Positions 9,024 to 15,321 of a DNA stretch of 25,699 nucleotides are shown one piece after another. The stretch comes from Eshraghiella sp045124255 (GTDB taxonomy: Bacteria; Bacillota; Clostridia; Lachnospirales; Lachnospiraceae): positions 1-25,699 of the forward strand of contig JBGVLM010000020.1 of the NCBI GenBank assembly GCA_045124255.1, written 5' to 3'. The position numbers were made by a program, and so were the translations under genes. Every line of letters starts with the position of its first letter. Position 1 is the stretch's first letter. The notes under the pieces were generated by a model. That model made no database searches, had not been told where the DNA came from, and was given only the letters and a program-made list of their open reading frames with translations.

Positions 9024-9052
9024 TTGATAAGATAAGTTTTTTTGAGTATAAT
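9024..9052 (+). promoter_or_regulatory. Promoter of the YihY gene
   Basis: TTGATA (9024-9029), a 17-base spacer and a perfect TATAAT (9047-9052) lie 31 bases before the ATG at 9084, with AAGGAG in between. This is the only convincing promoter in the 138-base divergent gap; I could not settle a promoter for the metallophosphoesterase on the other strand. Confidence 0.8.
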
Positions 9053-9083
9053 CTAAATATCTGTACTAATAAGGAGCATTTGC

Positions 9084-9941
9084 ATGAAAATTATAAATGA
9101 AATAATGGTAATTTCCAAGAAAATGAAATCCGACAATCTCAGCGCTTTTGCTGCTGAAGCGACACTGTTTATTATATTAAGCTTTGTGCCGTTTATTATG
9201 TTAATGCTTATGCTTGTTCAGTACACACCATTAACTGAGAAGATATTGATTGATTTTATTCAAAGCTTTGCACCCGATACATTTAAGGAAGCTTTGGAAT
9301 CAATTATTAACCAGCTCTATAACCAGACCGGCTCCGGAATCATTATTTTTACAATTTTTTCAACTTTGTGGGCGGCAGGAAAGGGTTTTGTATCGCTGAT
9401 TGACGGACTGAACTCCGTATTTGATATTAAAGAACAGCGCAACTGGCTTGTAATAAGATTATATGCAGTATTATATACCATCGTTTTCATAATTATAATT
9501 GTGCTCTGCATTGTTATTTTTATTCTTGCAGGAAACCTGCTTAATGTTCTGTATCGGTTTGTGCCGGTAATTGCAGGTCTTCTGGACAAATTCCTGCAAT
9601 TACGTGCACCTGTTACCATGCTTTTATTTACAATATTTTTTACATTTCTGTATGTTGCAATTCCGCACAGACATACCAAAATCTCACGTCAGCTGCCGGG
9701 CGCACTTTTCTCAGCCCTTGGCTGGACGGCTTTTTCGTATGTTTTCTCGCTGTATGTAAAATTTTCAAGCCGCTTATCACTTCTGTACGGAAGTCTTACC
9801 TCCCTTGTTCTGGTGATTCTCTGGCTCTATGTATGCATGTATATCTTCCTTATCGGTGCAGAGATTAATATGCATGTTGAACAGTACAGGATTAACCGCC
9901 AGATAGATGACGCTGCTTTTGTTAATCAGAATACACATTAA
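9084..9941 (+). CDS. YihY/BrkB-family membrane protein
   Basis: A 285-residue integral membrane protein with about six hydrophobic segments. Family features are present: the early LSAFAAEATLFIILSFVPF stretch, GSGIIIFTIFSTLWAAGKG, and the late LYGSLTSLVLVILWLYVCMYIFLIGAEIN. The family was once misnamed ribonuclease BN; its function (possibly transport or lipid handling) is not established. The start has AAGGAG eight bases upstream and its own promoter. Its end overlaps the convergent SpoIID-domain gene by 20 bases, and no terminator is visible between the two, so the transcripts may overlap. Confidence 0.9.
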   Translation: MKIINEIMVISKKMKSDNLSAFAAEATLFIILSFVPFIMLMLMLVQYTPLTEKILIDFIQSFAPDTFKEALESIINQLYNQTGSGIIIFTIFSTLWAAGKGFVSLIDGLNSVFDIKEQRNWLVIRLYAVLYTIVFIIIIVLCIVIFILAGNLLNVLYRFVPVIAGLLDKFLQLRAPVTMLLFTIFFTFLYVAIPHRHTKISRQLPGALFSALGWTAFSYVFSLYVKFSSRLSLLYGSLTSLVLVILWLYVCMYIFLIGAEINMHVEQYRINRQIDDAAFVNQNTH

Positions 9942-12261
9942 GCAATTCTGTTCCTTCATAGTAAAATGACAGAATTTCATCATAAGTCATTCCGGCTTTT
10001 ACCATGTTGGAGACTGCATTCTGGCTCACTCCTATTCCATGTCCATAACCGCCTCCGGTTATCGTATAGCCTGCTAAAACACCATTTTCCCTGCATTCCT
10101 CAAAAATACAGTATGCACTCGGCAGCATTTTGCGGATTACCGTACCTCCGGTAAATAAATTTACCGGATTGCTTCCCGTATTAATAAGATATCTGATACT
10201 CAGCTCGTTGCTTATCTTCACGGTATTTTCCGTTCCGTAGAAAATAATCTCCGTAATTCCTCCCGCCGAATTTCTTTTCGTAACCTCAATTTTTTCAAGT
10301 GTTCCGATTCCCCTTATTTCCTTGGAAATCCAGCTTCCGTTCTGCCATGTAAGCACCTTGTCGGGATTTGCACAATACCTTATAAAAATATTTGAATTAA
10401 TACAACTTGTAAGCTCCTCAATCGACATTGTGACATTCCATCTGTAATAAGCAAAACCATAGTCATAATCCCCGGAGTCGGAATCCTTTATATATGCCGC
10501 AAAATCACTTTCCCGTGACAGATTCACATATTTTCCCTCCGAATCAATGCTTTTCGTCACAAGGAACGGCATACCTGACGAATTCGGAGTCCATATCGAG
10601 ATATCGGAAGAAGTTCCGCAGGATGTTGAATAATAATATGCACTTATTATATTTCCGTTATATGAAATAACCTGACCATATGTCTCCCTGACCGCCTGTG
10701 TCGCATCCTCATGTCTCTGTGAATTGTTATATACCTGAAAATTAGTACTGTCGTCCACATGTGCCCCATACATACTGTAGGCATTGTTAAGCAGCTGTCT
10801 GTACGCATAGCTTCTTGCACATACCGCCTGAACCTTTAATGCCTCAACTCCGAAGGACGCCGGCATTTCACTCGGCACAACTGCATACAGATATTCCTCC
10901 AGAAGAACATCGTTTACAATTGTAAGCCCCTCTTCGTATTCGCTTATCTCAATCGTTCCGTTATATGAAGGATTACCATAGCCCTTCTCCACCGACAGCA
11001 GCGTTATCTGCCCCGTTGAATCCTTGGGACTGATAATAATTCTTCCATTTCCCAGATATGAGCAGCCCTTATAAATATCAACAATCTGCCCGGCTGCAAA
11101 CTCCTCAACGACATCACCATATTTTACCTGAAAATCCTTGGTTCCTGTAACCGACACTCTTTCATGGAACAACGACGTAAAGCCGGTAGTCATAACCATT
11201 ACTCTGATATTATCCGCATGAAGACTTCTTGAAATAATTGCCGCACACACCTTACCTTCTGCAACTACAAAATCCGTAAGATTATAGCCGACAAGAATAT
11301 CGTTAATACTCTGCTTTTCTATAATTCCATAATTCTTATATACAATAAAATTCTCATCAAGCAGGAGTTCTCCATAGCCCTCAATCTCAACCCTGTTGTC
11401 ATCAATAAGAAGGACCTTGCCGTTAATACTGTCCTGTTTAAGCACCACTCCTGTAACCTTGCCCTGTTTGAGCTTAATATCCCCGATATTTTTTTCAAAA
11501 TCCATCTCCAGTTCATTTACATAAAAGGTTCTTTTTGCACTGCCAATATATGCCACAAGAATATTTTTCTCGCCCTTTTCAAGCCATACATTGTTGTAAA
11601 CCACCTCATCCGTTATTTTCATCGTAACAGCAATAATCTCATCCCCTCTGACATATGCCTTAACCTCATTGTCCATATATCTGTCAAGCAGCAGCCCCTC
11701 AAATCCAAATTCCCCTTTTGAGGTATATGCTCTCCAGCTTGCGGCATTATCAATATTGGCAGGAGTTCCGCACAATACAAAATTCATTGAATGTGCGCCA
11801 TCATCCGAACCGTATATTGCCATAAGATACTCATATATCTCCATAAAATCACTTTTGTTAACCTCTTCTTTATCCCGTTTGTCCTCCATATTAATTCCGG
11901 TTATCTCCGTAAGTTTCTCAAGGGATATATTCTTCTGTTCAAAATAATACTTAAAATCCCCGTATGTCCATTCCTCCTGTGCTGTTCTTTTCGTTGGCTT
12001 GTTCTCCTTAATATCCAAAAGTCCGTTGGCATAGAGATAGTTCATGTATTTCTCATACCATTCCGCTTCGTTGGAATCAAAACAGTCAGACGTTGCACTG
12101 ATAATGGATTTATCCGCGTCAAGGAGTGCCAGCATTTTGGATGCAAGTCCTTTTGAGAAGCAGTTCTTATCCGTTCCGACATTAAAAAAGACCACCAGAC
12201 AGATTCCGGCTGCTGCCAGAGCCAGTACAATTCCAATTAAAATCAATTTTTTACGTTTCAT
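9922..12261 (-). CDS. Large SpoIID/LytB-domain protein, membrane-anchored
   Basis: A 779-residue protein with a membrane segment at ~6-27 and a large outside part. Residues ~435-775 are a SpoIID domain, known as a lytic transglycosylase in endospore engulfment: NDVLLEEYLYAVVPSEMPASFG (catalytic-type Glu at 465), EALKVQAVCARSYAYRQ, YYYSTSCGTSS and the end motif GGGYGHGIGVSQNA. Residues ~30-430 have no match I recognise; 230-420 look beta-rich and repetitive. True SpoIID is ~340 residues, so this is a larger relative rather than the sporulation protein itself; a general cell-wall role is likely. The start has only GGGTG upstream, a weak ribosome site. No promoter was clear between it and the terminator at 12292-12322. 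Confidence 0.88.
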   Translation of the reverse strand: MKRKKLILIGIVLALAAAGICLVVFFNVGTDKNCFSKGLASKMLALLDADKSIISATSDCFDSNEAEWYEKYMNYLYANGLLDIKENKPTKRTAQEEWTYGDFKYYFEQKNISLEKLTEITGINMEDKRDKEEVNKSDFMEIYEYLMAIYGSDDGAHSMNFVLCGTPANIDNAASWRAYTSKGEFGFEGLLLDRYMDNEVKAYVRGDEIIAVTMKITDEVVYNNVWLEKGEKNILVAYIGSAKRTFYVNELEMDFEKNIGDIKLKQGKVTGVVLKQDSINGKVLLIDDNRVEIEGYGELLLDENFIVYKNYGIIEKQSINDILVGYNLTDFVVAEGKVCAAIISRSLHADNIRVMVMTTGFTSLFHERVSVTGTKDFQVKYGDVVEEFAAGQIVDIYKGCSYLGNGRIIISPKDSTGQITLLSVEKGYGNPSYNGTIEISEYEEGLTIVNDVLLEEYLYAVVPSEMPASFGVEALKVQAVCARSYAYRQLLNNAYSMYGAHVDDSTNFQVYNNSQRHEDATQAVRETYGQVISYNGNIISAYYYSTSCGTSSDISIWTPNSSGMPFLVTKSIDSEGKYVNLSRESDFAAYIKDSDSGDYDYGFAYYRWNVTMSIEELTSCINSNIFIRYCANPDKVLTWQNGSWISKEIRGIGTLEKIEVTKRNSAGGITEIIFYGTENTVKISNELSIRYLINTGSNPVNLFTGGTVIRKMLPSAYCIFEECRENGVLAGYTITGGGYGHGIGVSQNAVSNMVKAGMTYDEILSFYYEGTELLNVYSD

Positions 12262-12291
12262 TATATCACCCGTACTAATCTATTATTGGGG

Positions 12292-12322
12292 CAAAAAAAA
12301 TAGACCTTCAAATTGAAAGTCT
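12292..12322 (-). terminator. Rho-independent terminator, 6S/repeat transcript
   Basis: On the minus strand AGACTTTCA and TGAAGGTCT pair across a three-base loop (9 pairs, two of them G-T) and are followed by A then eight T. It stops transcription coming from the 6S RNA and repeats before the SpoIID-domain gene starts 31 bases on. Confidence 0.85.
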
Positions 12323-12330
12323 TTGTCCGT

Positions 12331-12375
12331 AAAAAAATCGACGCATTTTATGCGAACTTCGTTCGCCGGCATCGA
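12331..12375 (-). terminator. First terminator formed by the last repeat unit
   Basis: The left-hand repeat's outer stem (TCGATGC / GCGTCGA on the minus strand, with one G-U) encloses a perfect GCGAAC-GAA-GTTCGC hairpin and is followed directly by seven T. It therefore works as an intrinsic terminator on the minus strand, just ahead of the second one at 12292-12322. Confidence 0.65.
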
Positions 12376-12524
12376 CATAGTCACAAGGTATCCTCCCGCA
12401 AGCGGGTCCCTCCTTATGACAAGTGCAATATGGGGTCGACGCATTTTATGCGAACTTCGTTCGCCGGCGTCGACACAGTCACAAGGCATCCTCCCGCAAG
12501 CGGGTCCCTCCTTATGACAAGTGC
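12338..12524 (-). repeat. Two 89-base structured tandem repeats
   Basis: Copies at 12338-12426 and 12436-12524 differ at three bases and are separated by nine bases (period 98). Each copy folds into two nested stem-loops: TCGACGC/GC[A/G]TCGA around GCGAAC-TTC-GTTCGC, and GTCACAAGG/CCTTATGAC around CCCGC-AA-GCGGG. Imperfect pairs are C-A on the plus strand but G-U on the minus strand, so minus-strand RNA is the folded form. The unit resembles dispersed repeats I associate with Lachnospiraceae genomes (recollection, not checked). An open frame through this stretch is a by-product of the repeats, not a gene. Confidence 0.9.
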
Positions 12525-12529
12525 CCCCC

Positions 12530-12718
12530 AAAATGCCGTTTCCTATTATTTTGACGCCTAGCTGTGCTAGGTGGGTAACCGCACATAAGCCGCTGTCTTC
12601 CACTGCTACGGAGGCCTGACATTAACTTATAAATATAGGAATCCCTTTAATTCAATGTAGGTTCAAAACATATAGGATTATCGTACATTCCAGGTGGCAT
12701 ATTCAGTTCACTGAACTT
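12530..12718 (-). ncRNA. ssrS: 6S RNA (SsrS-type) candidate
   Basis: 6S RNA mimics an open promoter and binds housekeeping RNA polymerase in stationary phase. On the minus strand ~189 bases run from a strong promoter's start site to a point where the ends pair: ATGCC (12700-12696) with GGCAT (12537-12533). Inside are TCCTAT (12677-12672) with ATAGGA (12546-12541) and TTTTGA (12668-12663) with TCAAAA (12554-12549), then a poorly paired middle, and a perfect CCTAGC-ACA-GCTAGG hairpin on the 3' side (12571-12557). Length, the long rod closed at its ends, and blocks such as GCGGTTACCCACC fit Firmicutes 6S RNAs as I remember them. Not verified against a covariance model; another structured RNA is the alternative. 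Confidence 0.72.
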
Positions 12719-12724
12719 ATCTTG

Positions 12725-12753
12725 AGTATACTCTATTCTATGCAATTTTGCAA
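12725..12753 (-). promoter_or_regulatory. Promoter of the 6S RNA candidate
   Basis: On the minus strand TTGCAA (12753-12748), a 17-base spacer and TATACT (12730-12725) form a good housekeeping promoter. The predicted start is near 12718, immediately before the folded RNA; it lies 38 bases downstream of the Rpn gene's stop codon. Confidence 0.8.
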
Positions 12754-12790
12754 GAAAAATACATCTGTAAAATTTTAATTTTTAACCAAT

Positions 12791-13678
12791 TCAGTTTGAT
12801 TTTTCCAGATATTCCCTTGCTTCATCCTCAGATAAATCACATGATTTGATTAGACTCTGAATTATAAGTTCTTCATCTGCTCCGAGACTGCGGCAGGTAT
12901 CTATCATGGCATTAATACCCTTGCGTATCCCCTGTTCCATACCTTGTTCCATACCTTGTTCCATGCCTCGCTCCATGCCTTGTTCATATCCTTCCATTCT
13001 GACATCTCTGTCATGCAATAAAGTTTTCATATATTCACCCTTCCATATCCTGTTATGTCTGGCAATATCAACTGCATCAGCAAGTTTTTGCGTAAACTCA
13101 TTGCCTATTCTGCCTGTTTCAATATACTCTAAGAATTTTGCTGTTTCATCAGAAACATTTTTAATTCTGCCCTTTGTATTATAAAACAGAGTATGCCTGT
13201 CATCTTCAAGCATTATGCTTCTGTCGTATGTACATAATGTTTCAAAATCATAGAAACACAAATCAAAACCAAACGGGTCAAAGGTGCAGATAAATATTAC
13301 AAAGGTTTCTTTAAGTTCTTTATAATCAGTATTCTTCTCAAGCTGTGACATATCAATAATACTATGATAGTATCTGCTTCGTCTCGGCAGCTCATTTTTG
13401 TTGTTCTTATTCTGCATTTCAGTGTCATACAGGCGGTTTCTATCCTGCACATACACATCATATCTCACGCCTCTGCTGTCATTAGTTATTCTGACTGCAT
13501 GCTGTATCGAAACCGCCTCAACATCCTCAATCATACTGCCTGTAAGAAGCTTCAGCATCGGAATGCAGAAATTCTTATCCTGCATTACTTTACCGAACAT
13601 AAAATCATTACTCAGATTAAGATGCTCATATTCTTCGCATAAACCTGCAGTTACATCAATTGACATCTCTCTTTCCAT
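12791..13678 (-). CDS. Rpn-family recombination-promoting nuclease / PD-(D/E)XK transposase-like protein
   Basis: A 295-residue member of the Rpn/YhgA group (PD-(D/E)XK nuclease-family transposase). Members cut DNA and raise recombination in E. coli, and they are spread as mobile accessory genes. Features seen: LSNDFMFGKVMQDKNF (22-37), the nuclease core GVRYDVYVQD...YDTEMQ with D74, E87 and Q89, and RSRYYHSIIDMSQL. Near the C-terminus is a run of MEQG-type tetrapeptides (MERGMEQGMEQGMEQG) coded by 12-base tandem repeats, then a helical tail ending CDLSEDEAREYLEKSN. The start at 13678 has AAGGAGGA seven bases upstream, but that site can be hidden in a hairpin. A promoter lies at 13810-13838. 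The gene looks intact and may be active. Confidence 0.9.
   Translation of the reverse strand: MEREMSIDVTAGLCEEYEHLNLSNDFMFGKVMQDKNFCIPMLKLLTGSMIEDVEAVSIQHAVRITNDSRGVRYDVYVQDRNRLYDTEMQNKNNKNELPRRSRYYHSIIDMSQLEKNTDYKELKETFVIFICTFDPFGFDLCFYDFETLCTYDRSIMLEDDRHTLFYNTKGRIKNVSDETAKFLEYIETGRIGNEFTQKLADAVDIARHNRIWKGEYMKTLLHDRDVRMEGYEQGMERGMEQGMEQGMEQGIRKGINAMIDTCRSLGADEELIIQSLIKSCDLSEDEAREYLEKSN
12930..12989 (-). repeat. 12-base tandem repeats inside the Rpn gene
   Basis: Five units of the type CCTTGTTCCATA (plus strand) code for the tetrapeptide run EQGM/ERGM. Such short in-frame arrays are typical of Rpn proteins and change copy number by slippage without breaking the frame. Confidence 0.9.
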
Positions 13679-13727
13679 AAATACTCCTCCTTATGAGCAG
13701 GAGTATTTTGCTAAGAAATCTCCTGCT
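13679..13727 (-). promoter_or_regulatory. Rpn leader with two mutually exclusive hairpins over the ribosome site
   Basis: On the minus strand, AAATACTCCT (13708-13699) and AGGAGTATTT (13688-13679) form a perfect 10-base stem with a 10-base loop; the second arm contains most of the Shine-Dalgarno run, ending at the ATG. Just upstream, AGCAGGAG (13727-13720) can pair perfectly with CTCCTGCT (13703-13696). Both stems need the same CTCCT, so only one can form: one hides the ribosome site, the other frees it. Confidence 0.7.
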
Positions 13728-13809
13728 GTTTCCAAATTTTGAAATGTAGCATAGATTTCTTAAAAATAAAGATTACAGAACTTTGAATTAATAGAAATAT
13801 GCTAAACTA

Positions 13810-13838
13810 ATTTTAGCATTTACATTAAGTGAAGTCAA
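13810..13838 (-). promoter_or_regulatory. Promoter of the Rpn gene
   Basis: On the minus strand TTGACT (13838-13833), 17 bases, TAAAAT (13815-13810). The predicted leader is about 125 bases long. A small inverted repeat, GCTAAA/TTTAGC (13801-13817), covers the -10 and start site and could be an operator. Confidence 0.75.
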
Positions 13839-13875
13839 TTAAAAATCACTCTATTTTCCGACAAATGAACATTTC

Positions 13876-13907
13876 GCTTAATTCTCAGATAAATCACATG
13901 AGTTGAT
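13876..13907 (-). pseudogene. 32-base remnant of an Rpn gene 3' end
   Basis: This stretch matches 12819-12850, the 3' part of the intact Rpn gene, at 29 of 32 bases. In the intact gene it codes IKSCDLSEDEA; here it gives INSCDLSEN followed by a stop where a GAA codon became TAA. It is fused to the end of the KilA-N fragment, so it marks the edge of a former Rpn copy or a recombination junction between the two. Confidence 0.7.
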
Positions 13908-14135
13908 TGTAAATTCATTTACTGCATCGGTATGAATACGATAATTAATCTTGGACAGTTCTCTTTTTACATCCCATCCGATTGCAAGACGTTTGGCTTC
14001 ATCTTTCTTTAACCGCTGATAATCTTTGATAATATACAGCTTAAACTCTGGAGAAATCCATGAAGCAAATTCAAATGCAATATCGGAATTTTTATATTTG
14101 GCAATATCAGCCAATGAAATATATGCATCTTCATT
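13878..14135 (-). pseudogene. KilA-N domain gene fragment with internal deletion
   Basis: In one frame the minus strand reads NEDAYISLADIAKYKNSD, the classic KilA-N opening, and then jumps straight to IAFEFASWISPEFKLYIIKDYQRLK and GWDVKRELSKINYRIHTDAV, which belong to the end of the ~110-residue domain. From family knowledge the middle, roughly 70-90 residues, is missing. A stop codon (TGA at 14138-14136) precedes the fragment and no start codon of its own is evident except a TTG inside. Intact KilA-N proteins are DNA-binding proteins of phages and mobile islands. The last residues come from an Rpn remnant. Not expected to be functional. Confidence 0.75.
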
Positions 14136-14293
14136 TCATAATCCGGCATCTGTCTTCTTCCGGCTTCCCACTCTTCCAATGTCCGCAGCGGAATATCAAC
14201 ATAGTGCGAGAACTCAGTTCTATTCATCCCCAAGTCCTCTCTTATTTTCTTTAATCTGCTAATCTGTATTTCTAATTTCTCTTTCTTTTCCAT
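14009..14293 (-). pseudogene. XRE-type helix-turn-helix gene, 3' part lost
   Basis: Residues 1-55 are a Cro/C1-type HTH: ISRLKKIREDLGMNRTEF, then VDIPLRTLEEWEAGRRQMPDY, the usual core of a small (~75-residue) regulator or antitoxin family. After YEMK the frame runs out of phase through the KilA-N fragment, giving an unrelated 39-residue tail (FHWLILPNIKIP...) before a stop. I infer that a deletion joined the HTH gene to the KilA-N fragment. The start at 14293 has only a weak AAGATAAG upstream. A short DNA-binding protein could still be made, so complete loss of function is not certain. Confidence 0.65.
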
Positions 14294-14315
14294 ATACTTA
14301 TCTTAAATGATATTC

Positions 14316-14340
14316 TATCCAATATTCTTTCAATTGGATA
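14316..14340. promoter_or_regulatory. Inverted repeat upstream of the HTH gene, possible operator
   Basis: TATCCAAT (14316-14323) and ATTGGATA (14333-14340) are perfect 8-base arms nine bases apart, 23 bases before the HTH start codon. Position and symmetry suit an autoregulatory operator of an XRE-type repressor. Confidence 0.45.
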
Positions 14341-14380
14341 AAATCATATACCCCTTTTCAGAGAATTTTTACTCTCATGC

Positions 14381-14431
14381 ATAAAAAAACAAATACCAAA
14401 ACCCCTTGAGGAATCTCCATTTCTCAAGGGG
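14381..14431 (-). terminator. Terminator of the maltodextrin operon
   Basis: On the minus strand CCCCTTGAG and CTCAAGGGG form a perfect 9-base stem around a 12-base loop, followed by TTTTGGTATTTGTTTTTTT. It lies 60 bases after the malG stop codon and closes the five-gene operon. Confidence 0.88.
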
Positions 14432-14490
14432 TCATCAATATCCCATTATTCATTTAACATAAATTTCTGAAATATTACAGTCGGGCAGTT

Positions 14491-15321
14491 TTACTCCTTC
14501 ACCGCTCCGGCACTCACTCCGGTAACGAGGAATTTAGATAATGCAAAATATAATGCTACAATCGGAACTGCGATGAATATTGCACCTGCCGCAAATCTTG
14601 TAAATTCGGTTTCATCAAGATGCATAAGCCCCACCGCCACAGTCCACAGGTCCTTGTTTTTCAAAAGGAGGTTAGGGAGGATGAAATCACTCCATGGCCA
14701 TGCGAACTGTGTAAGTGCGGTGTATACAATAATAGGCTTTGACAGAGGAAGAGTTATGTCTGTAAAAACCTTGAAATTAGTTGCTCCGTCTATTCTTGCC
14801 GCCTCATAAATTGAGTTGGATATTGTATCAAAATATCCCTTTTGAACAAGATATCCCATCGGTGCTCCGGCAGAATATATCAGAATAAGACTCCAAAGTT
14901 TATTAATCATTCCAAAATTAACCATCAGAAGATATACGGCAGTCATTCCCATAAAACTTGGAAACATACTGAGTACCAATGTGGATTTCATAAGTATTTT
15001 TTTACTCTTAAACTGAAATCTGCTGATTGTATATGCCGTAAGAATAACCAGTACCGTTCCGATAAGACTTGAAAAAGCGGCAACAAAAAGTGTGTTTTTA
15101 AGCCAGTTCGGATAATCGTACATGGTTGTATCTGTAAACAATTTAATATATCCGTTCAGGCTGTATGAGGATGGAAAAAATCCGTCCAAATCATATATGG
15201 AGCCACTTTTCGAAAAAGAGGACAGCACAAGCCAGAATACCGGAAAAAAGAAAATTAAGCATACAATCACAAGAATTATATATGTAATAACTATATCAAA
15301 GATATTTCTTTTATTCTTCAT
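14491..15321 (-). CDS. malG: Malto-oligosaccharide ABC permease, MalG type
   Basis: A 276-residue inner-membrane permease with six predicted helices. The ATPase-docking EAA loop is seen as YEAARIDGATNFKVFTDITLPLSKP. Other family landmarks are the first helix running into FFPVFWLVLSSF and the end GVSAGAVKE. It forms the channel together with MalF. It overlaps malF by the ATGA tetranucleotide, which implies coupled translation. No ATPase gene is present in this window, as in many Firmicutes sugar systems that share one MsmX/MsmK-type ATPase. Substrate specificity for maltodextrins is inferred from the amylase and starch-binding neighbours. Confidence 0.9.
   Translation of the reverse strand: MKNKRNIFDIVITYIILVIVCLIFFFPVFWLVLSSFSKSGSIYDLDGFFPSSYSLNGYIKLFTDTTMYDYPNWLKNTLFVAAFSSLIGTVLVILTAYTISRFQFKSKKILMKSTLVLSMFPSFMGMTAVYLLMVNFGMINKLWSLILIYSAGAPMGYLVQKGYFDTISNSIYEAARIDGATNFKVFTDITLPLSKPIIVYTALTQFAWPWSDFILPNLLLKNKDLWTVAVGLMHLDETEFTRFAAGAIFIAVPIVALYFALSKFLVTGVSAGAVKE

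Noticed and set aside
12338..12524. Short CRISPR array
   Set aside because: Only two repeats of 89 bases with a nine-base gap; the units are structured and no cas genes are near.
12283..12603. 106-residue minus-strand protein and plus-strand frames across the repeats
   Set aside because: The frames exist only because the 89-base units lack stops; the peptide repeats itself, and the region is better explained as RNA hairpins and terminators.
12791..13678. Insertion sequence with defined ends around the Rpn gene
   Set aside because: I found no terminal inverted repeats or target duplication that bracket the gene.
13364..13742. Plus-strand open frames within and upstream of the Rpn gene
   Set aside because: They are antisense to the Rpn coding frame, with no recognisable domain.
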